This document shows, one piece after another, positions 58,901-64,000 of a stretch of DNA of 64,000 nt. The notes beneath the pieces are model-generated. The model was given only the letters and a program-made list of their open reading frames with translations. It searched no databases and had not been told where the DNA came from. The stretch is from Nymphaea colorata. Lineage: Eukaryota > Streptophyta > Magnoliopsida > Nymphaeales > Nymphaeaceae. How positions within the stretch are numbered: position 1 is the stretch's first letter; each line of letters opens with the position of its first letter. The stretch lies in assembly GCF_008831285.2 (NCBI RefSeq), contig NC_045146.1, positions 11,048,972-11,112,971 of the forward strand, given 5' to 3'. The position numbers were made by a program, and so were the translations under genes.

Positions 58901-61721
58901 CTGATATGATAAGTACAGATAGTGACAAAAAAGGAATTAAAGATTACAAGAGTTTGCTTCAAAAGATTTTTGAAATGAAAGATCTTGGTTTTCTAACATA
59001 CTTTCTTGGAATAAAAATTGCATATTCTTCTAGATGCTATTTTTTATCACAAATTAAGTTTGCTGTAAATATTATTGCTAAATCATGCATATCTACGACC
59101 ATGGAAATCATCTGGTTACGTCAAATGCTTCTTGATATGGGAACAAGAATTGAAGAACATACTGAATTGTGCTGTGATAACAAAAGTTCTATTTATATTG
59201 TTAAGAATCATCATTTAATGAACGTACCAAACATATAGAGATGGATTGCTTTTATGTGCGTGAAGAATTTCTGGAAAAGACTATCAAGCTTCCCTATGTT
59301 CATTTTGAATCTCAGCTGGCTGATTTCTTCACTCAACCTCTATATTCACCCATATTTAATTTTCTTTTAGACAAGCTTCCGATAATAGCACTAGAAGTTT
59401 GAGGGGAGGTGTTAAGAAATATAGTATTTGTAATACATACATATGCATATATTACCTATTTTCATGTACGTATATCTACATATGTGACTATAAATAATAT
59501 ATGTTTATATGTTTTTAGTATGAATACTTGTATATAGATAATACTTGAAATACAGGAGTTAATGTAAAATTTAGCATTTTTATTTTATTTTATTTTTTTA
59601 TTGTTTTCTATAATAATACTAGCCGTTGGCTAGTTCCAAGAGCTCCTAAAGGAGCCGTTGGACTTGGAACTAGTCCAACGGCTAGTACTTGCTGTTTTTT
59701 CCTTTTTGCTAATTCCTTCTTGTATGTAAATAGGAAACTATTCCCTCTTCATCGTATGCTGTTAATTTTACAGGGGATTCAGCAATTCAATAAGTTATTT
59801 TTCTTCTTCCATGCGGCCTTAGTGCCTAAGTGGTTGTTCTTGTGACTGTTATAGTCACTTTTCACCAGTGTCACATAGACACAGGTGCGGCACCAAAAAA
59901 GGAGCTATTTACATAGGTTGCAGCTATGTGCCCCACATTGGAGCTGAGAGTTCCCATCATCTCTCTTGTCGTTACTTCTCCTTCTCGAAATGTTTCATGG
60001 GGGTGGAACAATTTCATAGGTTCTGACAATTTTATATCCTTTCCTTTAGGAGGAGCTTGTTTGTTCCTCATCTAGATGATTAGGAATAATCAACATGATG
60101 GTGTTTAGCAAATTTACTTAGCAAAGGTAGGCACCGTGGAAATGTGGAATTTTGAATCTCCCTGGTCAGAACTTGGAGATCTGCTACTCATTTTTTCAGT
60201 TTGACCATTTTTGCAGATAGCCATTGTATTGTTGACTATTTTTTTGACAACTCAAATATGATTATTCTTTTCATTTTTCCAGTATCTACGTACTGTTTTA
60301 GCTCGGAAGATACTACATCCATCACCTTCAATGGGCTGTTCATCACTGAAGGCATTTGTATATATAATTTGACCCTCTATATTAAAGGGATTGCCTGCAT
60401 AGTTGCTCATGGGTTTCTGAATTTCTTCGAAATGTGACATGCTGAAATTTTGGGGAGCCTTTTTTTTTTCACAAGATGGGATGAAACTTTTCCTTTAAGC
60501 AAGGTTTGAAATTAGAGCTTTCAATGGCATTTGTAATCATCCTTTTATGAAACCTGGATATTTTAGTTGTAAATGTCACAGTTAAAACCTTGTTATGAGA
60601 CTATGTGCAATATTCTTGACATAAATAATTTATTACGATGGAATGCTTAGTGAAGTGGGGAAAAAAAGTCAAAAATGTCACCAGGAATTTTTTTTTTTTT
60701 GGGAGAGATTAATTCAATCTCAAATTTATTATACAGAAAGTTTCCAATTGTATAAAGTAAACTTCATGCCTCGTGATAACCTATGTACTCTATGTATGCC
60801 CAAAAGGCTTTCAATTTTTTAAAGATTCCAAAATGTAATGGCAGTCTCAATATTGGTATTGGATGAATCATTTTAAAAAAGGATGGAAGGAACTGGGTCC
60901 ATAGCCTGTTCGCTCTTTTTGAATGTAAGAAGTGAATACAAACTAATTGAATATTTTAAACTAATTGAGGAATAAAAAAAAAACTTTACCAAGATCCATG
61001 TAAAGCCTCTCTATTTTCAGTGAGGGGCTCATATGATGTGCATTGGCCAATATGGATGGATATTGTTAAGATTGGTTTAGTATAAATTTTAGTTGAGTTG
61101 GCAGTCTTCTGGATCCTTATGCTCTATGATGTTGACACTCTGTTTTCAGCTCACGGCAATCCATATATACTTCTTAGATCTCTCTGTACGGTTGAAATTT
61201 ATGACATAAATTTATTCTGGAATTGGTTTCATGATGTTAGGGCATCTGTGTTCAATTTATGCTAATCTATAGCAGCTCTTAAATGCTCATGCTGCTGAGG
61301 TTTGTTCTCTCGTCAACTTACTTCAGTGTTGTTTCAGCTTAAGTTGGCATAATCTGCTTGATGGGACACCTAGCGCACTTTACCATGTATGAGAACCATT
61401 ATAGTCAATGTTTGTTATGTACAAATATTAAATTTGGTTGCTTTTAAGTTCAATTGGTGGTGCTGGTGATACGCTGCCATTTTTTGGGGACCTTTGATGT
61501 TTTCAAGTGTATGCATAGTAGGCGATTTGCCTTTTTTGGGTATCTGAGTGGTATTCTTATCTGTACTCTTATCATTTCAAGTTTAATACCAATCTCGAAT
61601 TCTGGCTTATTGTCTTGCAGCATGCTATAGCGTTCATGTTAGAGGGTCAGAGTACATTCCATTGCTTGGATCAAGCGACCCCAACTTTTCTCTCTTTGGA
61701 ATGATAGACCTGGAGATGTGA
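37369..61721 (+). CDS. TRAX: Translin-associated factor X (TRAX), 7 coding exons, 21.9-kb last intron
   Basis: Exons: 37369-37429, 37505-37626, 38589-38668, 39021-39162, 39254-39403, 39489-39690 and 61621-61721. All junctions are GT-AG with matching phases, giving 285 aa, close to the roughly 285-290 aa known for plant and human TRAX. The first exon and 75-nt first intron are inferred from phase, an acceptor TGCTTCTCAG and this length match. A shorter model starts at ATG 37543 (252 aa). Family blocks seen: NSKKVIFQVHR, RRAYSPGVQEYVEA, DYLLGIADLTGELMR and ACYSVHVRG. The acidic residues of the C3PO nuclease site are kept (E138, E141, D188, E192 in the 285-aa model). A basic AKRPRR near residue 29 may serve as a nuclear signal. 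TRAX pairs with translin to form the C3PO endoribonuclease; that function here is inferred. No exon is damaged, but the final exon lies beyond a cluster of nested transposons. Confidence 0.93.
37430..37504 (+). repeat. TRAX: CT-rich 75-nt candidate first intron of TRAX
   Basis: CCTG|GTACTC to TTCTCAG|GCG, dominated by CTCTCTCCCTCCC. It could instead be an untranslated pyrimidine patch if translation starts at 37543. Confidence 0.55.
40165..40290. repeat. Dispersed repeat copy (SINE-like), left border of TE cluster
   Basis: ATTGCAGCTTTATGCCCCACATTGGGGCTGTGGGTTC..., then CAACTTCATAGATTCTGA. A diverged copy in the same order and orientation lies at about 59920-60040. GTGGGTTCAGGTTC resembles a pol III B box, so a SINE origin is possible. 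No A box or tail was proven. Confidence 0.45.
40291..40744. other. TRAX intron sequence left of copia B, no gene
   Basis: AT-rich to about 40560. Sequence from about 40620 may be copia B leader, with a short duplication of GGAATATCTTGCCA. No LTR could be found here. Confidence 0.4.
40753..41154 (+). pseudogene. Copia B gag
   Basis: The frame from 40753 includes KEMWSFLRKTYSHATN, QLEDELCNIRQGDQDLSQYFATLIAAYKRL and GMVAKFISDLSPEY, typical of copia gag (UBN2-type). A zinc knuckle follows after a stop at about 41152, reading CSYYGKVGHLEDRC; the second Cys of the CCHC set is Tyr here. Gag would form the particle that packages element RNA. Copia A lacks this whole region. Confidence 0.85.
41455..42351 (+). 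pseudogene. Copia B protease and 5' half of integrase
   Basis: [13 protein letters not shown] is the aspartic protease site. [24 protein letters not shown] is the pre-integrase zinc segment. [12 protein letters not shown] begins the integrase core with its first catalytic Asp. A stop at 41809-41811 and a frameshift at about 42335 precede the copia C insertion point at 42352-42356. Confidence 0.9.
42357..42633 (-). repeat. 3' LTR of copia C
   Basis: 277 bp. It differs from the 48371-48647 copy at GATATACGTGG/GATATATGTGG, AACTTCAAG/AACCTCAAG and CTAGGGGTAA/CTAGGAGTAA. Confidence 0.95.
42689..45343 (-). pseudogene. Copia C integrase, RT and RNase H
   Basis: On the minus strand from the hAT insertion point: LVHSDVWGPSG, RTDNAREYV and NGVAERKNRHLLE (integrase D-D-E); [43 protein letters not shown] and LLVYVDDMIVTGDD (RT with intact YVDD); then RPDITYAVNVLSQF, GYSDADWAG and RSSAEAEYRAVAMG (RNase H). 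A TGA at 42935-42937 replaces the expected Trp codon (EML-stop-LKILLAD). The last about 65 residues continue in frame to a +1 shift near 42740. Confidence 0.94.
45352..46426 (-). mobile_element. hAT-4: internally deleted hAT element inside copia C
   Basis: Perfect 19-bp inverted ends CTATGTCACACGGATACGG / its complement, with an 8-bp duplication ATTGAGAG (45344-45351 and 46427-46434). On the minus strand it keeps an untranslated first exon with donor ACAG|GTAAGT (about 46144) and a transposase-like start MARKGKTVSQSQPTS (ATG 45622-45624) that soon ends. The zinc finger, catalytic and dimerisation parts are missing. It therefore depends on a transposase made elsewhere. A 33-bp tandem duplication (about 45867-45933) lies inside. 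Confidence 0.93.
46715..48091 (-). pseudogene. Copia C gag and protease
   Basis: RLNKDNYLSWSAALEIGI, DMWTVLARMYGH and SIYSLKQGDLSVASFF are copia gag blocks. CSHCNKLGHSVDFC is an intact CCHC zinc knuckle. WIVDSRATHHMTG is the protease site, but with Arg where the conserved Gly of D-[ST]-G is expected. The frame likely starts at the ATG of MAEAMTPKIDD, about residue 18 of the open frame. It ends at a TAG (46715-46717) in place of a Gln-like codon before DLVTGKKIG, which continues to 46435. Confidence 0.9.
48371..48647 (-). repeat. 5' LTR of copia C
   Basis: 277 bp, adjacent to the PBS at 48359-48370. Terminal TGTAGAA / TTCTAACA. Confidence 0.95.
48653..49084 (+). pseudogene. Copia B integrase, 3' half
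   Basis: Reading resumes right after the copia C target duplication with [16 protein letters not shown], then [23 protein letters not shown] and [12 protein letters not shown]. Joined across copia C it matches copia A integrase, which confirms the nesting. A stop follows near 49082. Confidence 0.9.
49622..51061 (+). pseudogene. Copia B reverse transcriptase and RNase H
   Basis: [60 protein letters not shown] (intact YVDD), [31 protein letters not shown] and MYCDNNATTYIANN. Stops at 50003-50005, 50291-50293 and 50726-50728 break it. DILTKALPIGDF marks the end, just before the polypurine tract. Confidence 0.92.
51069..51260 (+). repeat. 3' LTR of copia B
   Basis: TGTTAAAAGAGTATTTCTG to CCTTTCCTCAACA, 192 bp, directly after GCTTGAGGGAGAG. 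It contains the palindrome AATCTCTTTTAAAAGAGATT and a CT-repeat, like the copia A LTR, of which it is a diverged relative. Confidence 0.88.
51323..51610 (-). pseudogene. hAT-1: hAT C-terminal dimerisation fragment
   Basis: This 95-aa minus frame contains VDWWVSYGSD, LAMRLLSQPITSLCCERNWSMY and RNKFTSQHSVDLVFVHSNLHL, the Dimer_Tnp_hAT region. The rest of the transposase is absent. The neighbouring hAT-2 target site (51628-51635) lies just to its right, so hAT-2 inserted next to or into this older relic. Confidence 0.85.
52715..56256 (+). pseudogene. hAT-2 transposase (BED finger, DUF659, hAT dimerisation)
   Basis: A 5' UTR intron acceptor GTTGCAG at about 52674 precedes ATG 52715. Residues about 34-90 hold a BED finger (LWRYVNKLG..FSCKLCNMTY..CKAHLLHISGVGIRPC). 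A T10 run at 53180-53189 shifts frame after RRIRRF. The next frame has DUF659 (VSIVSDGWTDIQRRLLINF, VQIVTDNAPVCQRA, FWTPCVTHNINLAL). Further frames have WWDKVTYFLQFTKPM, MAHSLNPKYYG and then LALKLLSQPATSSCCERNWSTYSQIHNIKRNKLTS. The last exon (56109-56256) follows an intron from 54700 that contains hAT-3, and encodes SGSSKYWDVNPEDIDVDLE. Several frameshifts and at least one stop (about 54337) inactivate this copy. Confidence 0.9.
54794..56073 (+). mobile_element. hAT-3: deletion derivative of the same family, nested in hAT-2
   Basis: 8-bp duplication CTTAAATC (54786-54793 and 56074-56081). Ends CTCTGTAACACGGGTACGG / CCGTACCTATGTGACATAG. Inside, the 5' UTR jumps at about 55212 straight into REVDKEGPMLHKVYDVWDN. 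This is followed by decayed C-terminal coding and a last exon SGSSKYWDVNPEDIDVELEGEHD (to about 55808), closely matching hAT-2. BED and DUF659 parts are missing. An (AT)n run lies at 55929-55968. Confidence 0.93.
56537..57113. other. TRAX intron sequence, no gene recognised
   Basis: No clear motif. The part near 57060-57113 may be the decayed 5' internal region of copia D. Confidence 0.4.
57114..59409 (+). pseudogene. Copia D: decayed Ty1/copia pol
   Basis: It begins at a pre-integrase segment (RLGHPNFRKISMM). Integrase follows at 57481-57786 with LRTDSGGEF and TPQQNGLFERKHRHIVE (Glu kept). RT remnants at 58440-59080 include MDLKSVFSNEKL, KKALYGLKQAPKTWFD, LLLYVADMIST (YVDD changed to YVAD) and EMKDLGFLTYFLGIKI. 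RNase H is joined after an internal deletion (STTMEIIWLRQMLLDMG, CCDNKSSIYI). A polypurine tract AAGTTTGAGGGGAGG (59395-59409) ends the body. No 5' LTR, gag or protease was found. Confidence 0.88.
59410..59830 (+). repeat. 3' LTR of copia D (right end uncertain)
   Basis: Starts TGTTAAGAAATATAG directly after the polypurine tract. It contains a long imperfect inverted repeat at 59617-59640 / 59663-59687 (TACTAGCCGTTGG..., 24 of 25 positions paired). I could not identify the terminal CA, so the end is approximate. Confidence 0.6.
59868..60050. repeat. Dispersed repeat: hAT-end-like motif and SINE-like segment
   Basis: GTGTCACATAGACACAGGTGCGGCACC at 59868-59895 resembles the ends of the hAT elements in this intron. 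It is followed by GTTGCAGCTATGTGCCCCACATTGG...TTTCATAGGTTCTGA, the diverged partner of 40165-40290. No matching opposite end was found. Confidence 0.4.
60051..61620 (+). other. TRAX: Remainder of TRAX intron 6
   Basis: AT-rich intron without recognised elements, ending in TTATTGTCTTGCAG, a strong 3' splice site in front of the last TRAX exon. Confidence 0.6.
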
Positions 61722-63697
61722 TGAGAATGACATCGCTGGAGATACTTAGCATTTTTGCGATCAGAAGAGGCCTTTTTTACCCCTTTATTGCGCTGATGTG
61801 CACTTTCTCATATTTCTTGCAGACCAATTCCTTTGAGTACCATCTACACCATCTGGTTGTCAGTTGTGTTTAACTTTTTTGCCGCAGCATATGACTTAGT
61901 AAAATGATGTGGGCCATTAATTTCGTCTTTCACCTCTTAAGAGTATGTATTCAGTTGTACCGAATTTTCTGGGTGAGGATTATGTTGCTTGTGTACATGG
62001 ACTTGTCTATGGTAAAAATATACACAGAAACGGTTCAGGAACGCTTCCAAAACTCAGTGCCGCTTCACTCTGATTTGGTTGCACCCTTGATTTATTTGCA
62101 CTGAAATTTATCATGGACACAGAAAAGTAATTATCCATGTATCACTTTATGCTATGAGCAGATGCTTGATTGTGCTCATGCCAATAAGAGCTCCCTCCAC
62201 TTGGCTAACGGATTGGACTTGCAAGCTGACGGAGGTAAACACTCGATACCTGTAGTGTGGGGTCTTTGGCATAATTTGGTAAACGCCTGCTTATGGTTCA
62301 GAAAAAGAAAGAGGCCTTCTTACTTCATATAGATGTTGATTAGCAATTGTTACACCGGGATCTACGTTCACTGGAATTGGTAATGGCCTTTCACAATTAC
62401 ATGAAGTTTTTGCATGTTAAGGGTGCTTGTCAGTCGCTTATGGCTGATCATGGGCTGCGACTTTTGGTTCCACAGGTAACCTTCCAGGACTGAAGTTTTT
62501 TTTACTCCAAAGCTTTAAATTGTCAAAGAGGTGATTATTATATATATGACAATGTTAGGCCATGTCCATGAGGGCCATGCAGTGGTTTCTTTGTTGTAAG
62601 AACAATTGACATTTGGACCTGGGATCAAGCTTTACTGCATCTAGTTTTTCTAAAGTATGGTATGTATTTGACCTTGCTGAGAATTTTAAGACTGTTTACC
62701 TGCCATTATGTGACTTCATGCTTTTATTCCACTTTTAATGTAGTGTGACGTGGATTGAATTAGATGAATGTCCCCTGTGAGACTCGAGCTCTTCCTGGAA
62801 TTGACACTTGACCTAATATCCTCTTAACTGAATCGACCTGAAATTCAGGTTTCCGGAGCCAAAGTTTTCATTTGAGGAGCCAAAGCTTTCATTTATCAGG
62901 TCAGTAGGAGGGTTGCAAGGCAAGTACAGTTCAAATAATCTATAGGCACAGAAAATTTGATTCAGATGGGATTTTGTAGGCAAGGGATGAAAAAGTATAA
63001 TATCATATCAGAAAAAGAATAATTTTATATCAGAATTCTTTGCATTTGCAGAACCTACTATGGTCGGTTATAAGGATGCGCCATGGGCTGAGCCAACTTA
63101 ATTTTTGCTTGAGCTTCGGATAAGTTCTGCTTCAACATTTTGCCTAAGCTTAAACAGCCGCCCCTGCTCATTTTTTAAAGAACATAAACCCCTACGAAAG
63201 GTCTAATTAAGCAGAGCATACGTCATTAGGCTTGCCAAACTATTCCTGCACAAATATTTATGGCGTCCTATTTTATGGAAAGTTCCCTCAAAAATAACTT
63301 CTGGCCGTGCTCTAATTCAAAATATTTACTTGCTGCTTAATACATTACAATTAAGCCGTCAAACTAACGTATTTGAAACTTAATTAACCCATTAAAATTT
63401 GAGCATTTTTTTGTAATTTCTTTTTTTATTGAAAAACTAAGGTTAGGCAAAACTTTAATGCATTATGCTAAGAGATAAATTATAATATCTAGAAAATATA
63501 GCAGCACGTACAGCACAAGACAAGTTGCCTTCACAGTGACCAAACTCCTTGGATGGTGGTGGTAGAATCAAATTCTTTCTCATGAGGGTAGCGATTAAGG
63601 GCTCGATCAAGAGATTCTGAAACCAAGTCAGGCACCTGACTTGCACATTCGAGCATGGTTTTTGGAAGCTAAAATTTAACATGGTTTTAACATTTTC
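61722..63697 (+). other. TRAX: TRAX 3' UTR and downstream DNA
   Basis: Follows the TRAX TGA. The first few hundred bases are probably 3' UTR, but the poly(A) site could not be chosen. No further gene was recognised; short frames at 61904-62104 and 63455-63682 show no family features. Confidence 0.45.
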
Positions 63698-63990
63698 TGT
63701 TAAGAAATGAAGCGGTATGGGTCTGGATCTAGATCCAGTTCCATATGACTTAACACATGACCTCTTTTTATGCTTGGACGCCTCAATAATGGCAGTCTTC
63801 TAATATTGTCTATTATGTGGGGTATTTTAGTTCTAATGCAATTATGTTTGATAAATAAGAGATTAGGGTTAGGAGGCAGTTTTTTCTTTCCACGGCTCCA
63901 ACCATTCCAGCACTTCTTCTCCAACTATGTTTTCCAGTAAATACAATATGTGGTTTATCATCCATACGTTGGATATTCTCATTTCTAATA
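63698..63990 (+). repeat. 5' LTR of an LTR retrotransposon running off the window
   Basis: TGTTAAGAAATGAAG to CTCATTTCTAATA, 293 bp, immediately followed by TGGTATCAAG (63991-64000), the start of a tRNA-Met-type PBS. It contains GATAAATAAGAGATTAGGGTTA, similar in style to the copia A and B LTRs. The terminal ..AATA instead of ..AACA suggests one mutation. The element body lies beyond the window. Confidence 0.72.
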
Positions 63991-64000
63991 TGGTATCAAG
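63991..64000 (+). other. Primer-binding site of the right-edge LTR element
   Basis: TGGTATCAAG, cut by the window end; matches TGGTATCAGAGC except for one base in the visible part. Confidence 0.65.

Noticed and set aside
1-64000. An operon-like, defence or biosynthetic cluster
   Set aside because: Apart from CYP22 and TRAX, every supported coding region is a transposon protein; no additional co-directional gene set exists in the window.

Overview
This is plant nuclear DNA, most likely from an angiosperm with a TE-rich genome; I cannot place the species. The evidence is two spliced plant-type genes with GT-AG introns, Ty1/copia elements primed by initiator tRNA-Met (TGGTATCAGAGC), plant LINEs, Ty3/gypsy remnants and BED/DUF659-type hAT transposons. 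There are no bacterial features.

Only two conventional genes could be reconstructed, exon by exon. (1) A U4/U6-snRNP-type cyclophilin (plant CYP22, animal PPIH) lies on the minus strand at 5151-16907. It has seven coding exons, including 24-nt and 33-nt microexons, and encodes 192 aa. Its 7.65-kb first intron carries a copia element (copia A, 9585-14325) with near-identical LTRs, a 5-bp target duplication, no gag and a broken RT. (2) A translin-associated factor X gene (TRAX) lies on the plus strand at 37369-61721. It has seven coding exons and encodes about 285 aa. Its last intron is 21.9 kb and is packed with nested transposons.

Layout: 1-3516, two LINE 3' fragments. 5151-16907, CYP22. 17.4-23.4 kb, degenerate gypsy-derived DNA with a ~1.5-1.8 kb tandem duplication, one copy of which carries a 247-bp hAT MITE. 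23471-29424, a decayed but near full-length LINE between 16-bp direct repeats. 29.4-34.2 kb, decayed DNA with copia and gypsy remnants. 34167-35425, a MITE inserted in inverted orientation inside another copy of itself. 36155-37030, a purine/pyrimidine foldback element. 37.4-61.7 kb, TRAX. 63698-64000, the 5' LTR and PBS of a further LTR element that leaves the window.

Nesting inside TRAX intron 6: copia B (plus, decayed, no 5' LTR) is split in its integrase by copia C (minus, 277-bp LTRs, TSD GTCTC). Copia C is itself split by a 1,075-bp internally deleted hAT (hAT-4, TSD ATTGAGAG). Further right, hAT-2 (TSD GCTATAAT) lies beside a minus-strand hAT fragment and contains, in its own last intron, a deletion derivative of the same family (hAT-3, TSD CTTAAATC). 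Copia D remnants follow. Several insertions can be ordered because each carries its own intact target-site duplication.

I saw no convincing undescribed biochemical system. The most unusual material is architectural: self-nesting of hAT-type elements, a gag-less copia that seems to have been mobilised in trans, and two housekeeping genes carrying very large TE-filled introns.
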